Origin: Branchiostoma lanceolatum
Lineage: Eukaryota; Chordata; Leptocardii; Amphioxiformes; Branchiostomatidae
Assembly: GCF_035083965.1 (NCBI RefSeq)
Contig: NC_089724.1
Location: 9,356,910-9,420,909, forward strand
Reading direction: 5' to 3'
DNA: 64,000 nt
Under the pieces are notes generated by a model, which worked only from the letters and a program-made list of their open reading frames with translations, was not told where the DNA came from and did no database searches. Below are positions 10,859 to 24,744 of the stretch, in pieces; position 1 is the first letter of the stretch, and every line of letters begins with the position of its first letter. A program made the position numbers and the translations under genes.

Positions 10859-13352
10859 TTCACTGTAACCATTCTCCCATGTCTGTATTCTACATTCGGT
10901 TGTTGCTAGTGTCACCCTAACTGACCGATACCTTTCTTAACCCGATGCACTTCAGCTACCTCGTAAACTAAAGCCCCTATCTCACTGAACCCGCTGCACG
11001 TTGGCGGCCTCGCTGCATCCTAAATTGGATTTGTGTTACCCTTGACTTTATATTGGGAATATCATGCAAAACGTTCAAGTATGTGACTAAAAAGACAACA
11101 AAAAACAAAACACAAAGCTAGCGAAAAAAAATCGTTTTTAATCGATGAAATTCGTTGAGCGGTCTGCCAAATCACTCAGTCATAGCAAGGCCGCCAACGT
11201 GCCGCGGGTCCAGTAAGATAGGGGCTTTTATATATAGGTTCAAAACGCCCCCATAAATGCCAAGAAGGAAACTTATGAGAAGCTTGAACTCCTCTTGTTA
11301 TAAACAGGTTCATCTCTGCCATGTCCTGGAGTGCTATCTAAAATGCAGTGCAGTTGAAAAGAACAGAAACATGATGTTAGCTTTGATAATATGGAGGTGG
11401 TATCATACAACTTAACACAGTCTACTACTAGATCTACCTTTAAGAAAAAAATACCAATCATGACTAAGTTATAGATATGGTTCACTCTTGTACTAGTAAT
11501 TATAGTAGCATCTTGATATAGTACATATTTATGATTGGTGTTTTGGTGTAAATATGCATTTAAAATACAATCCACATACATGGTGAACTTAGGTAATATA
11601 ATATAAGGTCTGCAATAGAATGATGAATGGGCAAAGTTACTTAATGTTTGTTACTTATTTGAGTACTCTGAGATATATATTATTAAACATATACGATGAT
11701 ATATACCAGACTAATTTATCATAGTGACCAAGCACCTACTATTTGTACATGTCACGTTTATCCTTGCATTCTGCGTCTTATGTCATTTTCTTACGCCTAA
11801 ATTTATACCTGCAGTATAGGCTTCTGATCATTAAATCTTCAACGATGTGCAGATGACTCTTGTGGAATGAAGATCTGTTTTGCATAACTGCAATGCGATG
11901 GCCACTCAATAAAAGACTCAACCATACATGCAAGTGTCCGTACCAATCTTTCACGGGGAACAATTTTACAAGGGGGACAATTTTTCATGGGAGACCCTCG
12001 ATACAAAAGTGTCCGTACCCTTGTGCCAGTTTCCGTAACCCCGTGTCAGTAATACATCAACAAGTCCGTTCTCTACCAACACGCCACCCACACGAGGCAC
12101 CTATATGTAGATTTCCACCACGCTCCATTGCTTCCTGAAAAAATACCAAATGGGGTGAATATGACCTCCCGGCCAGACAGTAACACAGTTGCAAACAATG
12201 GTGATCTATGCCCAACTTCTTGGCCCTCTAACTACACCGGCCAATATGTTTACTATTTTTGCAGCAACATATTCAAGGACTCTGGTAGAGACGAGAGCCA
12301 CTTGGTAAGTGGAATTTTAGATGCTGAGATCTTTACTCTCTAACCCACAACAATGCCATAGGAATGCATTTCCTGTGCAAATGAATTATTCAATGCACTT
12401 CTAATGAAATACCACGGAAATGAATGGCATGTGGCTACAATTCATGTGTAGCCGCCTAAGCGTACAGACATTTTTGCGTCATTTCTGCGCATGTGAGATA
12501 TTAGCCATTTATTATATGATTCTCATTATGTCAAATCAAATTAAGTTTGTACTTCTTTTGAAGCCATGTGTCGTCCCCCTTAGCTCAACAAAAAGCTGAC
12601 AAAGTTGGTTTAAGGATGAGTATTTTGTTCTTGTTTTTTCTCATGCCATCAATAACAATAGTGGCTAAACGCATCCATCCATTCAAGCACTTATTACTGA
12701 ATATGTTCATTGCGCCCTTCTAGGTGACAGGACTTTCCCTGATTTGAAGGAAAGATTTTATTTTTCTTGTTATACGGAGGTGAATGACTCCTAATTGCAT
12801 CAATGTGATTATTCATCCCTTCCCATCAAATATGTTGGAGGGAGTGGCACCTGGGCGCACGTACACGCGTGGGGCCAATTGAAATGAATACGCTCCTTTC
12901 TCCATATCTCGGAAAATGTTTTCTCCACGACATTTAAAAAAAAGAGGGAGTGTAATGGTCATCTCAAAGATCCTTTTCAACTAAATCATTCAAAAGGCCA
13001 ATTAATCCTCGTCTCAACAAAATCGTAACATAAAAAGGAGATCACTATAATTTAGTATAAAGAAGGTGAACTATTTGTAAGTACACTTGTATAACGCAAA
13101 CCATGAAGTGGCATTATGAAAATGCAATCTACTATAATGGCCCTAACGTACTGTCGTCAACAAATTCCTTCCTTTGTGTACGTAATCCATAATGTATATG
13201 GCATTATTGGGTATAATCATCGTCATACACAGTTTGCAACTGTCACAGAACTACGTAAGGTGTGAGGTTGAGTTGTCCCTGAATTGTGTTGTCTACCTTG
13301 GACAAATCAAACAGCGTGGGCCCGTGGGTATCTTCTAATAACACACGTTGAT
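10859..13352. other. Intergenic between transporter and receptor R1
   Basis: Holds one MITE (10970-11228) and AT-rich single-copy DNA. A short open stretch near 12140-12303 ends at a GTAAGT donor and has exon-like composition but no recognisable domain. No other gene seen. Confidence 0.5.
10970..11228. mobile_element. MITE (AAAGCCCCTATCT ends), complete copy
   Basis: 259 bases. The two ends are inverted copies of about 45 bases, beginning AAAGCCCCTATCT and running through a GCACGTTGGCGGCC block. Related copies occur at 23540-23772 and 31207-31360. No clear target duplication and no coding sequence. Confidence 0.8.
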
Positions 13353-14727
13353 ATGGAGTTGACTAGGTGCATCGGGATCTTGGTCCTCGGGTTATCACTA
13401 CTGACATATGTCCATGCACCCGGTAGGTCTTTTCTCAGTTTCAGGATAATTGATACTAGCAGTTCAGTCACCCCAAAAAGGAACAAATTGGTATTGAATT
13501 TAGTGACTCTTAACACGTTGTTTGTTTTCATCACGTGTTCGATTGGAAAATGCAACCCCTTTTGACCATCGTGTTATGCCATCTCTAATGTCTATTTGAA
13601 TCGTATAATTTGAGACTTTTTACTTTCTTTGTCAGTGGGGCAACCATTCGACGATTTCCTAAAATTTGATGGGTCTGCAATGACTGGTTGGAACGATGTA
13701 GACTTGTACAACTATACAGAGGAACAGTGTCTGATGGAATGTATCAACCGCAACATGAATGCATCAGCCGGTCGGTACCTCTCAGTCGAGTACTGGCCTA
13801 GCAAAACGCCAACGAAATGTACCCTCGGCCAGGCTTCAAAAGTGCAAAATCCTGAAGCTTTCGGCCACACAACCACGGGTGACGATGTTATATACTATCA
13901 GCTAAGTGAGTCCCCTAGTGTATTTGCGAATCATCTTAATTTGTATTGTGTTAACCTAATGCATATGGGGGATAAACTTGTAAGAGTTCTACTTATCTAT
14001 CAGTTATTTGAAGAGACTTTGACTAAGACCATTTGGCAATTGAAATTTCGCTTGCTGAATTTGTTTCTTAATGCAAGTACACAAACAATAAGATGTAATT
14101 TGCCTAGGATTTCAGCAAAGGGATACAACAATTACATAAATCTGTGGGATAATCAGTTAGTCAATCAATGTTCTCAGAGAACGAACGCCAATGAGTTCGT
14201 CCAATGCAAGTCCTTTATCCATCTGGATTCATGCATTATTTTCTCATTTTGTTTGAAGTCAACTTGTAGTAACAGTTGACCATTGCGCCCACTACAGTTA
14301 TTGATGAGTGTGATGCAACGATAGATCTAGACGAGTGTTCCCATGGCTGTGATGACCTGGAGGATGGGTACAGCTGCACATGTCCATCGGGCTGGGAGTT
14401 GTCACCAGCCAACAATAGGACCTGCATCGGTGAGCAGTGGAGCATTTTTCTAAGAAACAATAGTGGGATTGCCACTTTTAAAGGCTTTCCCCTCATATCT
14501 GATATGTCTCCATAAAATAACGCGTTCAGTTGAAAAAAACAACTCCCAACCCGCACATACATGGGACCCACATACAGGCTGTATAATGTACAACCCATAT
14601 ATATATATAGGAAATCTTTATTGACACGACAAAAGTACAGAGACTTTCGTAAGGTCTTCTACAACTATACATGCAAACAACAAACAATGTATACATAATG
14701 ATTAACCTAAGTACAAGTATATGAATA

Positions 14728-14760
<33 letters not shown>

Positions 14761-17700
14761 ATCCAGCAGCACAAGAGTTAAGAATCACAAATGATGGTGA
14801 CGTACATCTCCTACTTTCTGATTTAATCATTATGTAACTTGATATGATTTTAAGTGACTGTGCTAGAAATAATCATGGCACTTTCTCGTGAAATGTAAAA
14901 TAAGTGTGATGATTTAAAGTAATATGCACAAAATAATCAAGGAAGAAATGGATACGTAACAATTGTCAATTGGCAACCATGGCGCTATCCGGCGTAAATA
15001 GGGTAGCCACATGTTTGATCGTGACCTGCTTAGATAATTCTGACCCCAGCAATTTTCAGATACACAGATGTCTAGTAAATACAGTATTTGCTATTTTTTT
15101 TCAATTTCAGATGTCGACGAATGTGCTACGAATAACGGCCAGTGCTCCGATACCTGTGAAAATAGCGAGGGTTATTACAACTGCACCTGTCCGCCCAAGC
15201 GAGAGTTATTTACTGATGGGCTGAACTGCCAAAGTACATCTTGCTTTGTTTTCAATACGATTTTTCTAGCTTTTTCTAAATGTTGATTGTCTTAAGAATA
15301 ATTGGAAACATCCGCCGTGTTGTTTTGTAAAGTATATATAACTGACAGGAACTGGCCCTTCACTTGATGCCCTTTTGATGCTTATAAGTCGTTTTGTTTT
15401 GTTTCCTTTTCATATTTTGCCTGGCTTTGGCTTTATTTGGATCAACGTGCACAACTAGCTTGACATTTCTGCTAGCTATCTTTTCTCTGGTCCTACAATG
15501 TGTATAATTTTGAATTGGTGTACAGCTCTGACCTTTAAGTTCAAATAAATTAAACATAATATGTTAATGTAGAGACACAGCATGGAAGGAAAGAACAAAC
15601 AAAGAAGATGTGGCGTGTCCGACCGCCCGATGTTCTAATGCCAGATGTAACTGGTTTAACGTATTTTACCCTTCCAGTACACGGAGGGTGGTCAGACTGG
15701 GGCCCGTGGTCCGACTGTAGCGCAGACTGCGGCATTGGTCGTCAGACGGGCCAGCGGAACTGCAGCAGCCCTGCTCCATGGCCACAGTACGGCGGGAGGG
15801 ACTGCAGGCGGTACGGTACCAGGTCAAAGCTGTGTTACGAAGACTCTGGCTGCACAGGTAGGAACAATCCCTGTTCTCATTTTTGGTTACTCTACACTTA
15901 GTACATGTAACATGACCAATTCTCTGCAATGTCCCTTTGATTGACTGACAACCACTCCTAGGTATATCAGACAGACGTATGTTCTTGTTACACTCTCATG
16001 TGTACATGTCATTGTTTTGCAGGTCCAAACCATAAAACGATAATTGATGTGAGTTGGACTTCCATTATTTTTACCTTTTAGTAACTGACATTCTTCCACA
16101 TGGCATAGTTTGTAAAGTAGCATGTAACTTTATACTACATGATTATCAAAACATGGGACTTAAAGTGCGGGGTGATTTGTGTGCCTTTAAGGCTTCTTTT
16201 CTAATGGATATCCGATTTGACTTTTCTTTTTTCCTTTTGCATTTATACTGTAGGGGCTTTTGGACCCAGGGGAAAGTGACGATGTGACAATCAGCACAAT
16301 TGCGTGGGGAGAATCAGAGAGTTTGAAGTCGGGAGAGACCGTCGTGCCTGGCTACGACGCATCCAACAGGCCGAACGAGGAAGGTACATGGGACACTTTG
16401 TCAGCTCTAATCCTAAGTTCTGTACCCTGGTAACTTGATTCATTGTTCTCCCTCAGTGGTTTGCATACAATTTTTTTGTGATCATGTTCTTTATTTTTGC
16501 TCAATGAAGAATGATTAAAATTCTTGTTCTTTACACTAATCCTTATAGGTTCTGTGCTTTTGTAACTTCACTTTCTTTCAGTGTTCTCCCTCAGTGTTTT
16601 GTAAACAGTTTTTGCGACCATGTTCTTGTTTTAGCTCATTGAAGAATGATTACACTTTTTGTTTTTTTAGAGGTATGTTATGTATGGAATAGCATACTAT
16701 TTAAATGCCTGACATCAAAAATGTCCTCATGCGCATCTCGCCTTGGCTTTCGGTAATAACGCAGGTAATATACTGTTAACATTCAGCTCTTCTGTTATTC
16801 TATTTCAGAGGAAACTCTACATATTGTGACTTCTGTCTATATTCGGCAGATCAGCTGCCTGGACGAGGAACACGCGGTATGATTTATACTTTTTGACATT
16901 TGTTTGTTCTATTTACCTCCAGCTGTATCACCACATTCGAATACTGCAATGTTGGCTAGCATTTGATTGTTCTGAAACATATAATCCATTTTGTTTTGGT
17001 GTTACTTCAGTATTTCAGAATTGCTATCTTTGCACAACCCAGACATGTACATCAAAAGCTATTACTGATCTCCCATGTTATGTTACATCTACGGCCATCT
17101 GTGTCCTGGAGTCGTTCATGATACGTACTCTTGCAGACAATGAGGGCAAACGATTGCCACTTCTTTTCTTTTCTATAACTATCTGAAATATTGTATCCTA
17201 TTCACAAGAGGCTTTTTTGTCCGATTACCTACATGAAGCATTATGATAGTTACACATTTATGCCCGCCTCTGACGAGATCCTGTTGTTTTCCTCCCCCCC
17301 CCCCTCCTGTAGAACATGTCCCTTACCATCGAATACATGCTGTCCTGGTTCGACCCGAGGTTGCAGGGGATCGCGACCACCTGGGTGCCTGTGCCGAGGG
17401 CCATGATCTGGCTGCCGCCGCTGATGTTCGGGAAGTCCGTCCGACGCGCCTCGCCTGTTCAGGACGACACACCTGCATGGGTCAACACCGATGGACTCAC
17501 CGTATACAGGATGACGTTAGTAATTACGCCAATGTTTCCACTTAAAATAACGCTTTTTTGCTGAGCTCTGCCTAGTTTTGCTACCTTTAATCCTTACGAA
17601 AGTCCCTGTACTTTTGTTGTGTCTTTTTATCGTTCCTCCTATGTGAGACGCCTTTTAAGTTCAAATGGACATGGCCAAATGTGGTTGACTGATTATCTTG

Positions 17701-20700
17701 TCGATTACTTTCATTCCAAAAGTTCCGTTTCAAGTCATGATCGAAACACATTACTGAAAACATTCATTACTTAGGAATGTGACAAAAAGTTTGTTCATTT
17801 GCTTCTTTTCTGTTCTGTTCCATAGGTGGAAGTTACACGTCTCCTGCCCAGTATTACTGACCAAGTATCCTTTTGACACCCAGACATGCAGTATCAAACT
17901 TCACGCTTGTAAGTATGTTAATTGAAAAAAAACCGCTAGGGGGCCCAATCTTACAATACTTACTCTCGGCCCAAGAGCTATTTACCACTCAAAACTCACG
18001 ATCACAGCGCGCGCGTGTCCCAAGCATCAGATATATCAAAACCGGAAGTTCCGCTGCAGTACCTTAGAAAGGCGCTAGGCCAATTGTTGCACTTGACCTT
18101 TGTTTTTCTAACCTTTACCCACTTACCAAATATCATAATGATCCATCCGCGACTTCTTCAGTTAAACACACAACCAGATACACATATACAAACAGCCCCG
18201 AAAACATAACATTTGAATGTAATTAACTGCTGAGATCCGTGTGGAGTAACAAAGTGGTGTGTATTTCTGCAGATAACGGACTGAGGCTGAATCCGATGGC
18301 GTCAGACGACATCAGGTACGCGGCCATCAAGACAGACGCCACGGGAGTGGTGTCACAGTTCGAGCTGACAGAAGTCGACATACAGGCCTCCTTCGAGAAC
18401 TACCAGCTCAATTCAACAGGTAAATGAATATATTTTGACCGATATGTGTGAATGGACTGTTTTATGTACATAAGCTATGACACTCTTAGCTATAGCTACG
18501 ATTTTTTTCTACAATTATATCTGCTTTAGATTTCCAAAGTATATTGATTGATAAAAAAATCTTTAATTCGCTATTAATAAATCGATACTCTTTGCTATCG
18601 ACAACAGCAGTAAACTTCTTAATTTAGTCCTTCAATAAAAGGCTTCCTTGTTCGTTTGTTTTTGTATACCATCCACTTTTTTAATGTACCTAAAGAAGTC
18701 AAACCCCAAAAGCGTAGATTGTATTTCGCAGCAGTTCTCAGAATAGTCAGTTGTTCCACTTGTCACCGTTAACTTGCACTATCTGTATTTTTTCTTTCTA
18801 TTGTTTCATGTTGCAATTACGTGGAAATTGAATTCATATCTTAAAACTTTGAAAATTGCTAACTGTTGAATTTCCTTCTAGATTGCGTCTTCTTCCTACA
18901 GAAGTGCAAGTACAGCCTTGACGGTTGCCTGTTCCGCCGATTCCCGGACTGTCGTCTCAGTGACGAATGTCAACAATGCTCCAAGACGATTGGACAGTGC
19001 GAGTTTGAACCAAATGGCTGTCTACAGGATCAAGCAAGTAAGCACACATGACATCTAATACATGGTGTCTATGTATACATCAATTTCGCTATAACTTCCT
19101 TTGGAAAAATGAATGAAGACCTTCATAGTATAAAAAGACCCAAAACAAAAGAATAGTATACAGATACATCTATACATTGTCAAATTACTACAATAATTAT
19201 AAACTACATGAATCATTCCATTTCGGAACTTTCAGCTACTGCTGTATAATTTCAAGCATCTTCGGTATTCTTTGATGCTTGTATGCTTTTCATCTGTAAC
19301 ATGTGTCTATTGAATTGAGATGCACGATATACACACAGGAAATTGGCATATTTTCTATAGAGGATGAAACAAGGCTACATTTGGGTATGCAGTAAGAGCC
19401 ACCATGCATAATTCATTTGCTAGCAATAACAATAAAAATGTCTTTATTCTGGTATCATAGAACGGATGGGTGTAACCGTCATTTTTGGGGATTAAGCAGG
19501 AATTTACTTGTGTGAGGTCTTTGTGTGCGGAGACCGTAGCTTTTTGTTATACGGTGTTCATCAAGGCCACCAACGTAATAAACATATCATATTTCCGTCA
19601 AACTATCTAAGCCACTAGCTGTGGACTATGAAAGGTTTTCCCTTTAAATTTAGAATTTTGATAGATGAGGGGAAAACTCTTCCTTCCAACATTTTGTTGG
19701 GAAGTATTGGAACGTATATTACTGAAATAAATCTTGGGGATAAGGGCGACAGATCATGATAAAAATGCTTCGCACACGAAAAAGACGCAAAAACTATAAA
19801 ACTTAGGAATACGATACAGACCCCGCCAAACCCCGCGGTAGACACCGCAAAATTGCGCTGAGCAAAATTCCACACAGCAAAATCCCGCTGAAGACACATT
19901 AAAATCCCACGGTAGACACAGCAAAATCCCGCGGTAGACACAGCGAAATCTCGCGGTAGACACAGCGAAATCTCGCGGTAGACACAGCGGGACTGTGATG
20001 AATATCCCGAAGTCTGTACTGTAACTTAGGAGGAAGCCATATTCAAGAAGAATGATTGTGGCTTCCTTTTCCAGGTACAGACGGGTACACCACACTGGAA
20101 GTTCGTCTCCGCATGCGGCGCCGCCTGTCGAGCCATGCCTTCAGACTGTTCCTCCCGTCTGCAGTTGTAGTGACTGCCTCGTACCTGCAGCTATGGCTCC
20201 CACTACAGACCTCTGTCGTCTCGGGACGGGTCTCACTGGGGATCACGGGCTTCCTAACCATCATCGTACATGGAAGTGGCGTCGGCGCAGTGTCCTGGGT
20301 AAGGCTATGGTCACATTTCCAAACCTAGCCTCCACTAGGCCTTCCTTCTGGGTTACGGATAGTAGAATTCGCAAAAAGGAGAATACTTGGCCAGGAAAGG
20401 CAGTCCCCGGGCCCCGGGAAGGTTACATTTCCACCTCCGGGACAAGCCATGGCCAAACCCTAAGGAGGCCAAAACTCCCCTGGCAAGTTATTCTCCCTAT
20501 AGCCGGCGTAATTAGTCTGTTCTGTTAGATATTATTTCCAAACCGGCGTTCGGCCGTGCAGCTTGCAAAAACGAAAAGACAATAAAACGCCAAAAAAATG
20601 AGAACAAAATCAAACATGAGCATAGTTTGTGTATATTTCTTAACAAACATTTTTTTCCGCAAACAGCCCGGCCGTACCCCGGGTTGGAAATGTTACCATA

Positions 20701-22541
20701 GCATAAGGCTACAAATGGTCTAAACGGTTATAATAAGCAGTAGACATACAATTCAGTTGCATAATACCTAAGTTATGAATTGTACAAGGGCAATTCATGT
20801 CAAGATATGGTGGTGTGACTATCATCTATTCAGAGACTTCATAGCGCGGAGGGACATATTGAAAGTTGTGTTCTCGTGAGATTTCATGTTGTCAGGAAAC
20901 TGTCATACGAATATTGGCCTAAGTCATGATCAAATGATAACCAATCTATACACAGCTGCGCAATATAGCAAACCGGAAGGCAATTGCGTTTACAACCATC
21001 AACAATAGCTGTGATGAATAGACCGTTCAGGCATTTATAATCGAATTGACGTCGTCCTTTGTGTTTTACAATCTATATTAAAGAAATGAACTTACACAAG
21101 TATACTAACATCTTTATATTTCCCAGGTCAACGAAGTAAGAGCAATCGACGTCTGGTTCAGCGGATGTCTGACTGTTGTCATCCTCATGTTTCTGGAGAC
21201 AGTCGCCGTCTACTTCATCCAGTCTCGGCTCGAGGAGAAAGTAATTATCACCATTTTTAATGATAATAACAATAATAATACCGTTTATTGTACATTCATG
21301 CCCTATCGGGCTAAGCACACTCATACAGATACAAAAGTCGTGGAAAGGTACATATAATGATACCAACAGACCTTTTAAAACATCTAAAACGTTGGTTCTC
21401 AAACAACTCTGCATAGGTTCGGCTTCTTCTCGTCTCTTTTTGATGTTAAAGACATTGGTTGAGAAGGATGATTTGATATAGTATGGCCTTAATCTGATGA
21501 AACTATCTTTTTTGTCAAAAGTGATATAGTTGAGTTTTAAAACTTTAATGAACAGCGTTCAACGTATCTGTGACATCTTTTACTGTAATATGATTGCTTA
21601 GCGGTGGAGCACATCATTTCAATACAAGTCAAGTTCTACGAAACAAACAGAATACAACAATCAAAATTATGTTCCTGACACGTGCCCTTCTTTTGCCCAC
21701 AGCTGCGGAAAAAGATAGCAAAGCGTGAGGAAACCCCCCCTATCAGAATTCCGCGACCAGGATTTTCCTACAAACCGTACCACAACGCCTTGGAAGCATT
21801 GGGCAAGCCGGAGCGTTCCAATGAACGTACCCCCATTGGCCAGAGTATTCTGCGGGCCCCAATCCACATACCAAGAGCCAAGTTGAAGAACCCGCCGAAA
21901 ATCATGTGGTACAGGCTGCCTGACAAAAGGTGGATCGTCATCCCAAGGCCTTTTGAAGGCGAGTTGTCAAACGCCTTGTTGATGACGTCAAACAAGGTAA
22001 GATGGCAGGAGTGGTCAGATGGACAGTTTAGGATCGTTCCAATCGACGAGCCCGTCAATCCACGATGCCGCACCCCCCGTCCTCAAGTGAGGGTCCGAAC
22101 TCCATCAGTGGTATGGGAGAGGAAGATGAACGGGCGGTGGAGAGTCATCCCCTTTCCTGGTGAAGACCAAATCCACGTCGGGTGGGAGTACATCAGTACC
22201 CCCGAAGAATCCGGATGGGATTCCGTCTACTTCACCAAAGAGGAGCTGAAAATGATCGTTGTTCCAAGTATTTCAGTAGGCCGACCACAACCAGCCAAGC
22301 CTAACATCCTCCGTGGATACAGTACCCCGGAGAGCCGATAGTTTACGTGCCGAGGGCAGCACGAATGAATCCCTATCCAGAGCCGTTCGGACCCGAGGCC
22401 GAGGAAGACGCGTTGGAAGAGAAGAGAATCCAGCGTGTGACGGCTAGGGTGGACACTGTTGCCCGCATTGTATTCCCTATCATGTTTGCCATATTTTGTG
22501 TTAGCTTTTTGCTTTACTACCACTGGGAGCTGTTCAACTAG
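13353..22541 (+). CDS. Receptor R1: PAN-EGF-EGF-TSP1 / Cys-loop ligand-gated channel
   Basis: Mosaic pentameric-channel subunit. Exons: 13353-13422 (signal peptide), 13636-13905 (PAN-like, residues 24-113), 14298-14429 and 15111-15233 (EGF), 15678-15857 (TSP1, WSDWGPW), 16023-16048 (micro-exon), 16254-16383, 16809-16876, 17313-17515, 17826-17908 and 18273-18419 (ligand-binding domain; Cys-loop [21 protein letters not shown] motif), 18882-19037 (eight-Cys module), 20075-20298 (M1-M2), 21127-21240 (M3), 21703 onward (loop, M4). The last exon has two readings. Unspliced, it ends at TAG 22339-22341 (854 residues, no M4). Removing 21997-22322 (GTAAGA...ACAG) keeps frame and adds M4, ending at 22541 (812 residues). 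The PAN-like module has only three cysteines. M2 carries Arg at 0' but Gly at -1', and its upper half is diverged, so this is the most divergent member. Ligand unknown. Confidence 0.88.
14598..14760. repeat. TA microsatellites bounding a short dispersed-repeat fragment
   Basis: (TA)n runs near 14600 and at about 14730-14757 in an R1 intron. The part between begins CTTTATTGACACGACAAA, resembling CTTTATT...CGACAA tracts at about 30600. Confidence 0.55.
18882..19037 (+). other. R1 eight-cysteine module exon
   Basis: One phase-1 exon encoding eight cysteines spaced C-x6-C-x6-C-x7-C-x5-C-x2-C-x6-C-x6-C. It lies between the QFELTEVD strand and the strand leading to M1, where loop C of the ligand-binding domain is expected. 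No similarity to a named domain is recognised. Confidence 0.85.
19805..19993. repeat. Minisatellite, about 22-base unit
   Basis: About eight imperfect units built on GCGGTAGACACAGCGAAATC, most regular between 19900 and 19990, in the R1 intron before the M1-M2 exon. Confidence 0.85.
20304..20702. mobile_element. MITE inserted at the R1 M1-M2 exon splice donor
   Basis: Ends read GCTATGGTCACATTTCC and, inverted, GCTATGGTAACATTTCC. A TAAG tetranucleotide occurs on both sides (20300-20303, 20703-20706 region), and on the left it is part of the GTAAG donor. The element therefore starts at about position +6 of the intron. GC-rich interior, no coding sequence. Confidence 0.72.
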
Positions 22542-24007
22542 ACATTTCGCCATTGGGTAAATGGATTGGACATGTGCCGTCAAGAATGTTTTGTTTTCAT
22601 ACCATATCATTTGTTTCTAGCATTTATATAAGATCATCGTATTTCGTTATAAGTCAGTGCATCATGTTTTGTTACAAGTTTGTATTCTTATCTTTTCACC
22701 TTTATGTCTTGTGTATACATGTTTAGTGGTGGCGTTAATTATAAGTTTGTCAAGCGCGTCACCACTACGTCTGCAATCTCTCTTCTCACTTGAATAATAA
22801 TGAATAAATGAAATTTAAAAAGGACAACAATATGAGATGAATACGCTTGATTGTGGATAGGCGCAAGTTGTGAGCTGTAAATAGCTATCTATCACTTTGT
22901 CATAAGTCTATAGCGCAATAACAAACTAAGATTGTTCAGGCTACTTAGTTGCGTGAAAAGGTTGTAAATGTATCATGAACAGAATATGTCAACATACCGA
23001 TAGCGTGGGTACCTTAGCTTATATTGAGGACATATATAAATACGTTAATACCTGTATGTAAGGAGGTTTTAAGTTCCCATTATCAGACCTGAAGCCGCGC
23101 CAGCCTTTTCTGTTCAGAAGAATGTTGAATAGACTATGTTTGTTCCTGATGGTCATGCTGTTATGTATAAGGATATCTTAGCTCAAGTATTTTCTTTAAA
23201 AATGCTGGTATATACAGTTATTCTTAGTGTCTAGTTTTGAGAAGATCGTGGCGATCGTTGTCTAATTATGAAATGATATTGCATGTGTGATTATTTACTA
23301 AAGGTTTTCATGTGCAGTGTTTTGCATAAAAGCTTCATCCAATTTACTGGACCCTACGTGAAATAATTTCTTGTGATTTTAGTTATTCTGCTCATATTCT
23401 CCAACTGAGCATGTAAGGGTGTTAAATGTCTGTATAATGACTCTCTTTGTTGGAAAATCCAAATAAAGTCTTAACTGCCAACGTTTTGGACGTCAGTGTG
23501 ATAATCTTATGGCAATAAATGACTAGATCTACAGTTAAGGCCAATAGTCCACTAGACGTCGATCACGCTGCGACCTCGCTGCGACCTAAATTGGATTTGT
23601 GTAACCGTTAATTTTATAATTGTGATATCATGCAAAGTGTAAAAATATCGATATCACTGGAAAAGACAACAAAGCAAAAAAAGCGTAAAACGATATCCGT
23701 TTTTTTCTATAGAATTCGTTGAGCGCTCTTTCAAATTGTAACGTTAGGTCACAGCGAGGTCACCGCCTTGTGGTTTAATCACCGCCGCTAGGTGGCTCTG
23801 TAGCGGGAAGAATGCGGCCCCGCCCCAAGCTTGTATTCACTGCGTATATTTTCTGATCCATGAAGCCTCCATAATCGATTCATTGACTGGCCTGAAGACC
23901 TAATGACTCAACGAATCACTATTCATCGTCGTCGAGCGTATGCATGACATTTGCAACCGATGAACCGTATCATTCTTTTTATTGCATGCTTTCGTCAGCT
24001 TTTCAAA
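22542..24007. other. R1 3' flank
   Basis: Probable 3' UTR with AATAAA at 22803-22808 and 23462-23467 on the + strand, followed by a MITE copy. No gene seen. Confidence 0.5.
23540..23772. mobile_element. MITE, diverged copy of the 10970-11228 family
   Basis: Shares the CTAAATTGGATTTGTGT block, the AAAGACAACAAA block and the GAATTCGTTGAGCG block in the same order as the copy at 10970-11228. The ends are more worn. Confidence 0.65.
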
Positions 24008-24640
24008 TCACGGCGTCGTGCTCTGCATGATAAAACCTTATGCTTTGGTCACAATTGGGAAAAGGGGCCCTGCCGGGTAGTTCCCGGGCCGTTTTTGGCA
24101 CTTCCGGGCGTGACCCCTACGTGGTCCCTTGGGGCACCCTGCGGCTACCGGGCTATTTTTGGGCCCGGCGGGGACCCGAGAAAAATTTAGTTCTGACTTA
24201 AATTCTACCCGGGCCCCGCGGCCAAAACGACGCCGTGACTTCAACGTGAGAACATATCGCGAGGTACCCCTCCGGTTGCCGTCAGTCCACCGGGACAGGT
24301 AATAATTTGTCTGTTTGTTTGTTTGTTTGTTTATTCATTTGCACAACAAGAACATTTATGATACATAATACGATAAACAATAGATAATAACAGGTTCAAG
24401 AGGAGGAAAAACGCGTATATAGCTCATACTAGGCCCTTCTCGTCTATACTTATCAAACACGATTATAACTTATAAATAAAAGTAATACATAGAATATGAT
24501 AACGATAGACAATGATAATCAAATAATGGTATAAATCAAAGCTACATCCCCGACGGGCACCGGCGCAATTGTGACCGAAGCATAAAGCGTGACGTGCACG
24601 TGATGCAAAAGGCCTCGGCCAATGACTCTGTAAAGTGTAT
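24008..24640. mobile_element. Composite of nested inverted-repeat fragments
   Basis: Two inverted pairs overlap: TCACGGCGTCGT at about 24008 against its complement at about 24228, and TTATGCTTTGGTCACAATTG at about 24038 against a complement ending near 24584. The GC-rich interior resembles the 20304-20702 element. A (GTTT)n run lies at about 24311-24336. The order of insertions is not resolved. Confidence 0.5.
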
Positions 24641-24744
24641 CTAATAACTACGCCCGCGCAGTTATGTAGAATGCATCAGCGTTTAAAGTATGCCGTTAGT
24701 TTGTGTTATACGTAACGAAAAAAAAACGTCTGTACGCTCAGCCC

